From positions 41,669,558 through 41,733,557 of the forward strand of contig CM049310.1 in NCBI GenBank assembly GCA_026874595.1: 64,000 nt of DNA. The letters are read 5' to 3'. Below the pieces are notes generated by a model, which saw only the letters and a list, made by a program, of their open reading frames with translations, did not search any database and had not been told where the DNA came from. The position numbers and the translations under genes are program-made. Shown piece after piece: positions 1-10,439 of the stretch (its first letter is position 1; the number at the start of each line of letters is the position of its first letter). Source of the stretch: Sipunculus nudus. Taxonomy: Eukaryota; Annelida; Sipuncula; Golfingiida; Sipunculidae.

Positions 1-164
1 CACCTTGTAAGCTGTAAAAGGAGGACGCCGGAAAATATTTACAATGAAAATGGGCAAAAAATGTGAGACCTGGATTCAGGAAAATCTGAAATGTAAGTAT
101 TCATACATATTGAACAAAAATGGAACAATAGACTCTTCGAATTTCACTTCGACACTGTTAAGTT

Positions 165-236
165 GGCTCGTTGGTCTAGGGGTATGATTCTCGCTTCGGG
201 TGCGAGAGGACCCGGGTTCAATTCCCGGACGAGCCC
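165..236 (+). tRNA. tRNA-Pro-CGG: tRNA-Pro(CGG), unit 1
   Basis: 72 nt, no CCA, no intron. Acceptor GGCTCGT/ACGAGCC pairs fully; anticodon stem CTCGC/GCGAG with loop TTCGGGT gives anticodon CGG with G37, as in animal proline tRNAs; T-arm CCGGG-TTCAATT-CCCGG. A box TGGTCTAGGGG and B box GGTTCAATTCC are the internal promoter. TATATTTTT downstream is a Pol III stop. It would read CCG codons. This copy has A instead of T in the variable loop (AGGAC), a tolerable position. Confidence 0.95.
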
Positions 237-663
237 GATATATTTTTAGCCATCCTTAGATTGCCCCTCGATCTTTCACCTGAGAATTTCTTCTTCCCGC
301 TCACTTAGACCGCAGATAATTTAGGTTCGTCATTAGACCTTGGTCGATCTTTTCTGTTAACGTTTTCATACATATTTTGTAGGGAATTTCTCGAAATCAA
401 ATGACCGGGTGCCACAGCTCATACTAAAACATTAAAAGTATTTCAGAATATAAAATAATATAGCTTTTCACCGATCACATGTGCTTACCTGCAAATTTAG
501 TTTTAATTGCTGTGGAGAAAGTGCATACATCTTGTTAATCCTAATATTTCAATTCGACAACCTCTGATTTACACTCACTAAAACTATAGCGTGGTTACAA
601 TATTATCGCCTACAGCAATGGGTCATGGGAGAGAGGGTTACCTGGTTTAATAGGTTAAAAATG

Positions 664-738
664 TGATTTCGCATGGGGGTTCGAACCCTGGACCATTGGC
701 GTGTGAGGCGACCCTGAGAGCCACTACACTTCGAAACC
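664..738 (-). pseudogene. psi-Val1: decayed tRNA-Val(CAC), unit 1
   Basis: 75 nt. The acceptor GGTTTCG/CGAAATC still pairs (one G-T), and the anticodon loop CTCACAC, A box (AAGTGTAGTGG) and B box (GGTTCGAACCC) remain. The anticodon stem (GTCGC/GCCAA) and T-stem (CAGGG/CCCCA) have two mismatches each, and 2 nt are inserted after the T-arm. ACATTTTT follows, so it might still be transcribed by Pol III, but a functional tRNA is unlikely. Confidence 0.8.
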
Positions 739-1524
739 GTTCGATAATGAACTTCAGTCATTCTGAAGCGTAAGGATCATGTGCAAACTTGTTTTTTGGA
801 GACCAGTTGGATATTGGATAGGGGGAAGCTCACTTTGATTTTAAATTCAACCAGTCCACAATAAAACAAATGAAGTATTAATATGATTCATGTTCGAAGA
901 ATCCCTAACTGGGAGCTGGGGTTTACGCTCTGATTTGAAATAAGGACCTGCCGCGTGTGAGATCAACGTGAGAGCGATCAGGCTCGAATCCGCTGGGTAT
1001 CATACTTCGGTTCTTCTTAAGCATAACAATGATATGCCAAACCATATCCCGAGGCCAGTTGAAGACTGCGCAGGGGAAAACTCCTCTTTGGTTTGTTATC
1101 TGATGAGTCCATAAATAATATGAAGTATAAATACGATTAAAAATCAGACGATTCCTAACTAGGAGAATACTCTCCTTCAGACATGAACAACGACAATATA
1201 AGTAGAACCAAAGTCAGATAAGCCTGTGCTTCATACTTATATTTTAACAATATTGGAAACAAAAGTAAGAAGATGTAGCTTTTGATCGTATCACAGATGC
1301 GCAGCTGCAAATCAATTTAATATACTGTGGAGATAAAAATGGTCACTTCTGAATATGCTTCAAGAGACGAACAGGATCTGAATTAAGCTTGATCACTCGG
1401 ATGGATAAAACGAATATTCGCTTATTGATATTTCACAAATTACGACCTGAAGTATCCTATAATTATGTCTGATCCAGTACATGCAAATGATAAAAAATGG
1501 TGGAGGTTATATTTGGGAAAAATA

Positions 1525-1597
1525 TGGTTCCGCTGGGGTTCGAACCCAGGACCTTTCGCGTGTGAGGCGAACGTGATAGCCACTACACTACGAAACC
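1525..1597 (-). tRNA. tRNA-Val-CAC: tRNA-Val(CAC), unit 1
   Basis: 73 nt including discriminator A; no CCA, no intron. Acceptor GGTTTCG/CGGAACC pairs with a single T5-G68 wobble; anticodon stem TTCGC/GCGAA with loop CTCACAC gives anticodon CAC; T-arm CTGGG-TTCGAAC-CCCAG. A box TAGTGTAGTGG and B box GGTTCGAACCC are intact. ATATTTTT follows on the minus strand as the Pol III stop. Closely resembles animal valine tRNAs; would read GTG codons. Confidence 0.96.
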
Positions 1598-2003
1598 GCT
1601 CGATATCGTGCTTTTTTCATTCTGAAGCTCAAGGATATTTTAGCTAATCTTTTATGCGACATCATCTGCAGACCAAGGTGGGGTACTTCTTACCTCAGTT
1701 AAGAATCCGGTCACTACATAAATAACTATATATGATTTTCATTTTTAATACAATAATAATTCCTATTATATTCCTGTTTAAATGTCAACTACATAGGTTT
1801 GAGCCAAGATGAAATAAAAATTAACATACCTTAACGTCACACCTTGTAAGCTGTAAAAGGAGGACGCCGGAAAATATTTACAATGAAAATGGGCAAAAAA
1901 TGTGAGACCTGGATTCAGGAAAATCTGAAATGTAAGTATTCATACATATTGAACAAAAATGGAACAATAGACTCTTCGAATTTCACTTCGACACTGTTAA
2001 GTT

Positions 2004-2075
2004 GGCTCGTTGGTCTAGGGGTATGATTCTCGCTTCGGGTGCGAGAGGTCCCGGGTTCAATTCCCGGACGAGCCC
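2004..2075 (+). tRNA. tRNA-Pro-CGG: tRNA-Pro(CGG), unit 2
   Basis: Reference form of the array, with variable loop AGGTC; all stems pair and TTTTT follows. Confidence 0.97.
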
Positions 2076-2501
2076 GATATATTTTTAGCCATCCTTAGAT
2101 TGCCCCTCGATCTTTCACCTGAGAATTTCTTCTTCCCGCTCACTTAGACCGCAGATAATTTAGGTTCGTCATTAGACCTTGGTCGATCTTTTCTGTTAAC
2201 GTTTTCATACATATTTTGTAGGGAATTTCTCGAAATCAAATGACCGGGTGCCACAGCTCATACTAAAACATTAAAAGTATTTCAGAATATAAAATAATAT
2301 AGCTTTTCACCGATCACATGTGCTTACCTGCAAATTTAGTTTTAATTGCTGTGGAGAAAGTGCATACATCTTGTTAATCCTAATATTTCAATTCGACAAC
2401 CTCTGATTTACACTCACTAAAACTATAGCGTGGTTACATGTTATCGCCTACAGCAATGGGTCATGGGAGAGAGGGTTACCTGGTTTAATAGGTTAAAAAT
2501 G

Positions 2502-2576
2502 TGATTTCGCATGGGGGTTCGAACCCTGGACCATTGGCGTGTGAGGCGACCCTGAGAGCCACTACACTTCGAAACC
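2502..2576 (-). pseudogene. psi-Val1, unit 2
   Basis: As unit 1, TTTTT present. The upstream flank has TTACATGTTATC for TTACAATATTATC. Confidence 0.78.
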
Positions 2577-2754
2577 GTTCGATAATGAACTTCAGTCATT
2601 CTGAAGCGTAAGGATCATGTGCAAACTTGTTTTTTGGAGACCAGTTGGATATTGGATAGGGGGCAACTCACTTTGATTTTGAATCCAACCAGTCCAAAAT
2701 AAAACAAATGAAGTATTAATATGATTCATGTTCAAACAATCCCTAACTGGGAGC

Positions 2755-3342
2755 ATGTTCTACTTCAAATATCAACGATATAGGATATTCAAGATCAAGT
2801 CAAAGTATCCTATGGATACTGCAGATCATGTACAAATGTGATAGGAGAAAAAGTTTATGTCAAGAAAAAAATGAAACTGGAAAGTTCTACAAAAATAATC
2901 AGTAATATCACTGAAGGACCTGAATTAAGGATGACTTCAAATTTTTACATTCAATCATGATGAACTTTATTGGAACGGATCGTACAGCACTTTTTCAATT
3001 CGAAATCTTAAACTCATGCCAGGGAACAGATAGGTTGCGATATGTCGCTCATTTAAAAAAAAAAGATACTTTCTTGTCAGTATTGGAGAATGATGAATAA
3101 AAATTTGTAGCTGTCGTATTCGACATGTATAAATTCACCGCGAAGGCACTAGAGTATCATCCTTACACCCATTTCAATTGCTGTTCAGTAAATGAATATA
3201 TCTCATTGGTCGTTATATTTTTAAAATCGACAATCCTTAATTTATACAAACTTAAACAAAGGACTTTATAAATAATATCTACTCTAGATTGTGACATGTG
3301 AAACATGGATTTTCAGGAGGAGGTAAATAGTCTAAGTATTTC
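2755..3342. other. Extra segment that distinguishes B units (exemplar, unit 2)
   Basis: 588 bp, AT-rich, no ORF or tRNA. Its first part (ATGTTCTACTTCAAATATCAAC) aligns with the spacer after psi-Val2 (ATACTCTCCTTCAGACATGAAC). Its last part (CAATTGCTGTTCAGTAAATG onward) aligns with the spacer before psi-Val1 (TAATTGCTGTGGAGAAAGTG). It is therefore a normal part of the ancestral monomer rather than a foreign insert. Confidence 0.7.
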
Positions 3343-3948
3343 GGTTTACGCTCTGGTTCGAAATTAGGACATGCCGTGTGTGAGATCAACGTGAGAGCGA
3401 TCAGGCTCGAATCCGCTGGGTATCATACTTCGGTTCTTCTTAAGCATAACAATGATATGCCATACCATATCTCGAGGCCAGTTGAAGACTGCGCAGGGGA
3501 AAGCTCCTCTTTGGTTTGTTATCTGATCAGTCCATAAATAATATGACGTATAAATACGATTAAAAATCAGACGATTCCTAACTAGGAGGATACTCTCCTT
3601 CAGACATGAACAACGACAATATCAGTTGAACCAAAGTCAGATAAAGCCTGTGCTTCATACTTATATTTTAACAATATTAGAAACAAAAGTAAGAAGATGT
3701 AGCTTTTGATCGTATCACAGATGCGCAGCTGCAAATCAATTTAATATACTGTGGAGATAAAAATAGTCACTTCTGAACATGCTTCAAGTGACGAACAGGA
3801 ACTGAATTAAGCTTGATCACTCGGATGGATAAAACGAATATTCGCTTATTGATATTTCACAAATTACGACATGAAGTATCTTATAATTATGTGTCATCCA
3901 GTACATGCAAATGATGAAAAATGGTGGAGGTTATATTTGGCAAAAATG

Positions 3949-4021
3949 TGGTTCCGCTGGGGTTCGAACCCAGGACCTTTCGCGTGTGAGGCGAACGTGA
4001 TAGCCACTACACTACGAAACC
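3949..4021 (-). tRNA. tRNA-Val-CAC: tRNA-Val(CAC), unit 2
   Basis: Gene as in unit 1; the 3' flank on the minus strand is ACATTTTTG rather than ATATTTTTC, still a good terminator. Confidence 0.96.
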
Positions 4022-4428
4022 GCTCGATATCGTGCCTTCTTTATTCTGAAGCTCAAGGGTATTACAGCTAATCTTTTATGCGACATCCTCTGCAGACGAA
4101 AGTGGGGTACTTCTTACCTCAGTTAAGAATCCGGTCACTACATAAATAACTATATATGATTTTCATTTTTTAATACAATAATAATTCCTATTATATTCTT
4201 GTTTAAATGTCAACTACATAGGTTTGAGCCAAGATGAAATAAAAATTAACTTATCTTAACGTCACACCTTGTAAGCTGTTAAAGGAGGACGCCGGAAAAT
4301 ATTTACAATTAAATTTGGCAAAAAATGTGAAACCTGGATTCAGGAAAATCTGAAATTTAAGTATTCATACATGATGAACAAAAATGGAACAATAGACTCT
4401 TCGAATTTAGCTTCGACACTGTTAAGTT

Positions 4429-4499
4429 GGCTCGTTGGTGTAGGAGTAAGATTCTCGCTTCGGGTGCTAGAGCTTCCGGGTTCTATCCCGGACGAGCCC
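4429..4499 (+). pseudogene. Damaged tRNA-Pro(CGG), unit 3
   Basis: 71 nt. Acceptor stem and CGG loop are intact. The D-stem base C12 is G, the anticodon stem has a mismatch (CTCGC/GCTAG), and the T-loop is 6 nt (TTCTAT), which also breaks the B box. Only TTTT follows. Could still be recognised weakly; called a pseudogene because structure and promoter are both hit. Confidence 0.7.
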
Positions 4500-4925
4500 G
4501 GTATATTTTAGCCATCATTCGATTGCCCCTCGATCTTTGACCCGAGAATTTCTTCTTCCCGCTCACTAAGACAGCAGGTAATTTAGGTTCGCCATCAGAC
4601 CTTGGTCGATCTTTTCTGTTAACGTTTTCACACATATTTTGTAGGGAATTTCTCGAAATCAAATGACCGGGTGCCACAGCTCATACTAAAACATTAAAAG
4701 TATTTCAGAATATAAAATAATATAGCTTTTCACCGATCACATGTGCTTACCTGCAAATTTAGTTTTAATTGCTGTTGAGAAAGTGCATACATCTTGTTAA
4801 TCCTAATATTTCAATTCGACAACCTCTGATTTATACTCACTAAAACTATAGCGTGGTTACAATATTATCGCCTACAGCAATGGGTCATGGGAGAGAGGGT
4901 TACCTGGTTTAATAGGTTAGAAATG

Positions 4926-5000
4926 TGATTTCGCATGGGGGTTCGAACCCTGGACCATTGGCGTGTGAGGCGACCCTGGGAGCCACTACACTTCGAAACC
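4926..5000 (-). pseudogene. psi-Val1, terminator mutated, unit 3
   Basis: T-run changed to TTTCTAACC, and the D-arm has CTCCCAGGG for CTCTCAGGG. Confidence 0.8.
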
Positions 5001-5181
5001 GTTCGATAATGAACTTCAGTCATTCTGAAGCGTAAGGATCATGTGCAAACTTGTTTTTTGGAGACCAGTTGGATATTGGATAGGGGGAAGCTCACTTTGA
5101 TTTTAAATTCAACCAGTCCAAAATAAAACAAATGAAGTATTAATATGATTAATGTTCAAACAATCCCTAACTGGGAGCTGG

Positions 5182-5253
5182 GGTTTACGCTCTGGTTCGA
5201 AATTAGGACCTGCCGCGTGTGAGATCAACGTGAGAGCGATCAGGCTCGAATCC
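5182..5253 (-). pseudogene. psi-Val2: tRNA-Val(CAC)-derived relic (exemplar)
   Basis: On the minus strand this begins GGATTCGAGCCTGATCGC and keeps ATCTCACACGCGGCAGGTCC, where CTCACAC is the same anticodon loop as in the good tRNA-Val. The acceptor ends no longer pair, the anticodon stem is lost, the B box has become ATTTCGAACC, and no T-run follows. It is judged a dead tRNA by position, orientation and the shared anticodon core. One copy occurs per unit; coordinates are given in each unit entry. Confidence 0.75.
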
Positions 5254-5786
5254 GCTGGGTATCATACTTCGGTTCTTCTTAAGCATAACAATGATATGCC
5301 AAACCATATCCCGAGGCCAGTTGAAGACTGCGCAGGGGAAAACTCCTCTTTGGTTTGTTATCTGATCAGTCCAATAATAATATGAAGTATAAATACGATT
5401 AAAAATCAGACGATTCCTAACTAGGAGGATACTCTCCTTCAGACATGAACAACGACAATATAAGTAGAACCAAAGTCAGATAAGCCTGTGCTTCATACTT
5501 ATATTTTAACAATATTGGAAACAAAAGTAAGAAGATGTAGCTTTTGATCGTATCACAGATGCGCAGCTGCAAATCAATTTAATATACTGTGGAGATAAAA
5601 ATGGTCACTTCTGAACATGCTTCAAGTGACGAACAGGAACTGAATTAAGCTTGATCACTCGGATGGATAAAACGAATATTCGCTTATTGATATTTCACAA
5701 ATTACGACCTGAAGTATCCTATAATTATGTCTGATCCAGTACATGCAAATGATAAAAAATGGTGGAGGTTATATTTGGGAAAAATA

Positions 5787-5859
5787 TGGTTCCGCTGGGG
5801 TTCGAACCCAGGACCTTTCGCGTGTGAGGCGAACGTGATAGCCACTACACTACGAAACC
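5787..5859 (-). tRNA. tRNA-Val-CAC: tRNA-Val(CAC), unit 3
   Basis: Same gene sequence and terminator as unit 1. Confidence 0.96.
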
Positions 5860-6265
5860 GCTCGATATCGTGCTTTTTTCATTCTGAAGCTCAAGGATAT
5901 TTTAGCTAATCTTTTATGCGACATCATCTGCAGACCAAGGTGGGGTACTTCTTACCTCAGTTAAGAATCCGGTCACTACATAAATAACTATATATGATTT
6001 TCATTTTAAATACAATAATAATTCCTATTATATTCCTGTTTAAATGTCAACTACATAGGTTTGAGCCAAGATGAAATAAAAATTAACATACCTTAACGTC
6101 ACACCTTGTAAGCTGTAAAAGGAGGACGCCGGAAAATATTTACAATGAAAATGGGCAAAAAATGTGAGACCTGGATTCAGGAAAATCTGAAATGTAAGTA
6201 TTCATACATATTGAACAAAAATGGAACAATAGACTCTTCGAATTTCACTTCGACACTGTTAAGTT

Positions 6266-6337
6266 GGCTCGTTGGTCTAGGGGTATGATTCTCGCTTCGG
6301 GTGCGAGAGGTCCCGGGTTCAATTCCCGGACGAGCCC
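6266..6337 (+). tRNA. tRNA-Pro-CGG: tRNA-Pro(CGG), unit 4
   Basis: Same sequence as the unit 2 gene; TTTTT terminator present. Confidence 0.97.
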
Positions 6338-6764
6338 GATATATTTTTAGCCATCCTTAGATTGCCCCTCGATATTTCACCTGAGAATTTCTTCTTCCCG
6401 CTCACTTAGACCGCAGATAATTTAGGTTCGTCATTAGACCTTGGTCGATCTTTTCTGTTAACGTTTTCATACATATTTTGTAGGGAATTTCTCGAAATCA
6501 AATGACCGGGTGCCACAGCTCATACTAAAACATTAAAAGTATTTCAGAATATAAAATAATATAGCTTTTCACCGATCACATGTGCTTACCTGCAAATTTA
6601 GTTTTAATTGCTGTGGAGAAAGTGCATACATCTTGTTAATCCTAATATTTCAATTCGACAACCTCTGATTTACACTCACTAAAACTATAGCGTGGTTACA
6701 ATATTATCGCCTACAGCCATGGGTCATGGGAGAGAGGGTTACCTGGTTTAATAGGTTAAAAATG

Positions 6765-6839
6765 TGATTTCGCATGGGGGTTCGAACCCTGGACCATTGG
6801 CGTGTGAGGCGACCCTGAGAGCCACTACACTTCGAAACC
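6765..6839 (-). pseudogene. psi-Val1, unit 4
   Basis: As unit 1, with TTTTT. Confidence 0.78.
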
Positions 6840-7625
6840 GTTCGATAATGAACTTCAGTCATTCTGAAGCGTAAGGATCATGTGCAAACTTGTTTTTTGG
6901 AGACCAGTTGGATATTGGATAGGGGGAAGCTCACTTTGATTTTAAATTCAACCAGTCCAAAATAAAACAAATGAAGTATTAATATGATTCATGTTCGAAG
7001 AATCCCTAACTGGGAGCTAGGGTTTACGCTCTGATTTGAAATAAGGACCTGCCGCGTGTGAGATCAACGTGAGAGCGATCAGGCTCGAATCCGCTGGGTA
7101 TCATACTTCGGTTCTTCTTAAGCATAACAATGATATGCCAAACCATATCCCGAGGCCAGTTGAAGACTGCGCAGGGGAAAACTCCTCTTTGGTTTGTTAT
7201 CTGATGAGTCCATAAATAATATGAAGTATAAATACGATTAAAAATCAGACGATTCCTAACTAGGAGAATACTCTCCTTCAGACATGAACAACGACAATAT
7301 AAGTAGAACCAAAGTCAGATAAGCCTGTGCTTCATACTTATATTTTAACAATATTGGAAACAAAAGTAAGAAGATGTAGCTTTTGATCGTATCACAGATG
7401 CGCAGCTGCAAATCAATTTAATATACTGTGGAGATAAAAATGGTCACTTCTGAATATGCTTCAAGAGACGAACAGGATCTGAATTAAGCTTGATCACTCG
7501 GATGGATAAAACGAATATTCGCTTATTGATATTTCACAAATTACGACCTGAAGTATCCTATAATTATGTCTGATCCAGTACATGCAAATGATAAAAAATG
7601 GTGGAGGTTATATTTGGGAAAAATA

Positions 7626-7698
7626 TGGTTCCGCTGGGGTTCGAACCCAGGACCTTTCGCGTGTGAGGCGAACGTGATAGCCACTACACTACGAAACC
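7626..7698 (-). tRNA. tRNA-Val-CAC: tRNA-Val(CAC), unit 4
   Basis: Same gene sequence and terminator as unit 1. Confidence 0.96.
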
Positions 7699-8104
7699 GC
7701 TCGATATCGTGCTTTTTTCATTCTGAAGCTCAAGGATATTTTAGCTAATCTTTTATGCGACATCATCTGCAGACCAAGGTGGGGTACTTCTTACCTCAGT
7801 TAAGAATCCGGTCACTACATAAATAACTATATATGATTTTCATTTTAAATACAATAATAATTCCTATTATATTCCTGTTTAAATGTCAACTACATAGGTT
7901 TGAGCCAAGATGAAATAAAAATTAACATACCTTAACGTCACACCTTGTAAGCTGTAAAAGGAGGACGCCGGAAAATATTTACAATGAAAATGGGCATAAA
8001 ATGTGAGACCTGGATTCAGGAAAATCTGAAATGTAAGTATTCATACATATTGAACAAAAATGGAACAATAGACTCTTCGAATTTCACTTCGACACTGTTA
8101 AGTT

Positions 8105-8176
8105 GGCTCGTTGGTCTAGGGGTATGATTCTCGCTTCGGGTGCGAGAGGTCCCGGGTTCAATTCCCGGACGAGCCC
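8105..8176 (+). tRNA. tRNA-Pro-CGG: tRNA-Pro(CGG), unit 5
   Basis: Same sequence as the unit 2 gene; TTTTT terminator present. Confidence 0.97.
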
Positions 8177-8603
8177 GATATATTTTTAGCCATCCTTAGA
8201 TTGCCCCTCGATATTTCACCTGAGAATTTCTTCTTCCCGCTCACTTAGACCGCAGATAATTTAGGTTCGTCATTAGACCTTGGTTGATCTTTTCTGTTAA
8301 CGTTTTCATACATATTTTGTAGGGAATTTCTCGAAATCAAATGACCGGGTGCCACAGCTCATACTAAAACATTAAAAGTATTTCAGAATATAAAATAATA
8401 TAGCTTTTCACCGATCACATGTGCTTACCTGCAAATTTAGTTTTAATTGCTGTGGAGAAAGTGCATACATCTTGTTAATCCTAATATTTCAAATCGACAA
8501 CCTCTGATTTACACTCACTAAAACTATAGCGTGGTTACAATATTATCGCCTACAGCCATGGGTCATGGGAGAGAGGGTTACCTGGTTTAATAGGTTAAAA
8601 ATG

Positions 8604-8678
8604 TGATTTCGCATGGGGGTTCGAACCCTGGACCATTGGCGTGTGAGGCGACCCTGAGAGCCACTACACTTCGAAACC
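8604..8678 (-). pseudogene. psi-Val1, unit 5
   Basis: As unit 1, with TTTTT. Confidence 0.78.
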
Positions 8679-9464
8679 GTTCGATAATGAACTTCAGTCA
8701 TTCTGAAGCGTAAGGATCATGTGCAAACTTGTTTTTTGGAGACCAGTTGGATATTGGATAGGGGGAAGCTCACTTTGATTTTAAATTCAACCAGTCCAAA
8801 ATAAAACAAATGAAGTATTAATATGATTCATGTTCGAAGAATCCCTAACTGGGAGCTAGGGTTTACGCTCTGATTTGAAATAAGGACCTGCCGCGTGTGA
8901 GATCAACGTGAGAGCGATCAGGCTCGAATCCGCTGGGTATCATACTTCGGTTCTTCTTAAGCATAACAATGATATGCCAAACCATATCCCGAGGCCAGTT
9001 GAAGACTGCGCAGGGGAAAACTCCTCTTTGGTTTGTTATCTGATGAGTCCATAAATAATATGAAGTATAAATACGATTAAAAATCAGACGATTCCTAACT
9101 AGGAGAATACTCTCCTTCAGACATGAACAACGACAATATAAGTAGAACCAAAGTCAGATAAGCCTGTGCTTCATACTTATATTTTAACAATATTGGAAAC
9201 AAAAGTAAGAAGATGTAGCTTTTGATCGTATCACAGATGCGCAGCTGCAAATCAATTTAATATGCTGTGGAGATAAAAATGGTCACTTCTGAATATGCTT
9301 CAAGAGACGAACAGGATCTGAATTAAGCTTGATCACTCGGATGGATAAAACGAATATTCGCTTATTGATATTTCACAAATTACGACCTGAAGTATCCTAT
9401 AATTATGTCTGATCCAGTACATGCAAATGATAAAAAATGGTGGAGGTTATATTTGGGAAAAATA

Positions 9465-9537
9465 TGGTTCCGCTGGGGTTCGAACCCAGGACCTTTCGCG
9501 TGTGAGGCGAACGTGATAGCCACTACACTACGAAACC
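9465..9537 (-). tRNA. tRNA-Val-CAC: tRNA-Val(CAC), unit 5
   Basis: Same gene sequence and terminator as unit 1. Confidence 0.96.
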
Positions 9538-9943
9538 GCTCGATATCGTGCCTTCTTCATTCTGAAGCTCAAGGATATTTTAGCTAATCTTTTATGCGAC
9601 ATCATCTGCAGACCAAGGTGGGGTACTTCTTACCTCAGTTAAGAATCCGGTCACTACATAAATAACTATATATGATTTTCATTTTAAATACAATAATAAT
9701 TCCTATTATATTCTTGTTTAAATGTCAACTACATAGGCTTGAGCCAAGTTGAAATAAAAATTAACTTATCTTAACGTCACACCTTGAAAGCTGTAAAAGG
9801 AGGACACCGGAAAATATTTACAATTAAATTGGGCAAAAAATGTGAAACCTGGATTCAGGAAAATCTGAAATTTAAGTATTCATACATGATGAACAAAAAT
9901 GGAACAATAGACTCTTCGAATTTAACTTCGACACTGTTAAGTT

Positions 9944-10013
9944 GTCTCGTTGGTGTAGGAGTGAGTTCTCGCTTCGGGTGCGAGAGCTTCCGGGTTCTAT
10001 CCCGGACGAGCCC
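9944..10013 (+). pseudogene. Damaged tRNA-Pro(CGG), 70-nt form, unit 6
   Basis: One base shorter than the unit 3 form (GGAGTGAGTTCTCGC in the D-arm). The anticodon stem is intact (CTCGC/GCGAG), but the T-loop is still 6 nt and acceptor base 2 is T (GTCTCGT), unpaired with C71. Confidence 0.75.
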
Positions 10014-10439
10014 GGTATATTTTAGCCATCATTCGATTGCCCCTCGATCTTTGACCCAAGAATTTCTTCTTCCCGCTCACTAAGACAGCAGGTAATTTAG
10101 GTTCGCCATCAGACCTTGGTCGATCTTTTCTGGTAACGTTTTCACACATATTTTGTAGGGAATTTCTCGAAATCAAATGACCGGGTGCCACAGCTCATAC
10201 TAAAACATTAAAAGTATTTCAGAATATAAAATAATATAGCTTTTCACCGATCACATGTGCTTACCTGCAAATTTAGTTTTAATTGCTGTGGAGAAAGTGC
10301 ATACATCTTGTTAATCCTAATATTTTAATTCGACAACCTCTGATTTATACTCGCTAAAACTATAGCGTGGTTACAATATTATCGCCTACCGCAATGGGTC
10401 ATGGGAGAGAGGGTTACCTGGTTTAATAGGTTAGAAATG

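Larger units (their letters stand above)
1..1839. repeat. Array unit 1, type A1
   Basis: 1839 bp; the choice of first base is arbitrary. Order: tRNA-Pro (+) 165-236, psi-Val1 (-) 664-738, psi-Val2 relic (-) 920-991, tRNA-Val (-) 1525-1597. The stretch 237-663 holds no gene, only AT-rich spacer. The stretch from Val to the next Pro (1598-2003) is the divergent intergenic region that would hold upstream elements of both genes. psi-Val2 here reads GATTTGAAATAAGG where type A2 units read GGTTCGAAATTAGG, so it is further decayed. Confidence 0.9.
1840..4264. repeat. Array unit 2, type B
   Basis: 2425 bp. psi-Val2 relic (-) lies at 3343-3414. The extra B segment is 2755-3342 (588 bp), between the end of the GGGAGC motif and GGTTTACG. 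That segment has no ORF or tRNA of its own, but its ends align with the spacers around the other Val copies. Confidence 0.9.
4265..6101. repeat. Array unit 3, type A2
   Basis: 1837 bp. Carries the damaged Pro class. psi-Val2 relic (-) at 5182-5253 is the better-preserved form, with GGTTCGAAATT where the T-arm would be. Confidence 0.9.
6102..7940. repeat. Array unit 4, type A1
   Basis: 1839 bp. psi-Val2 relic (-) at 7021-7092. Near twin of unit 5: both read GAGCTAGGGTTT before psi-Val2 and CCTCGATATTTC after Pro. Confidence 0.9.
7941..9779. repeat. Array unit 5, type A1
   Basis: 1839 bp. psi-Val2 relic (-) at 8860-8931. The left part matches unit 4; the right end (CATAGGCTTGAGCCAAGTTG) matches units 6 and 8, so the unit is a mosaic. 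Confidence 0.9.

Noticed and set aside
165..236. SINE family derived from tRNA-Pro or tRNA-Val
   Set aside because: Copies are in strict tandem with constant spacers, have no tails or target duplications, and most have fully paired tRNA structure.
1465..1647. Repeated 60-66 aa ORF beginning MSDPVHANDKKWW, present in most units
   Set aside because: Half of it is tRNA-Val read on the wrong strand; it appears because the repeat is copied, and units 11, 12, 14 and 15 break it with no sign of selection.
4483..4677. 64 aa minus-strand ORF MAPGHLISRNS...
   Set aside because: Antisense of the tRNA-Pro 3' end and spacer; shifted or lost in many other units; no domain recognised.
5152..5385. 74-77 aa ORF MFKQSLTGSWG...
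   Set aside because: Crosses the psi-Val2 relic; its start and frame are lost in all B units and several A1 units.
9784..10083. 80-99 aa ORF beginning MKAVKGG and running into tRNA-Pro
   Set aside because: Open only in some A2/A3 units; the same region in A1 and B units has stops; it crosses a tRNA gene.
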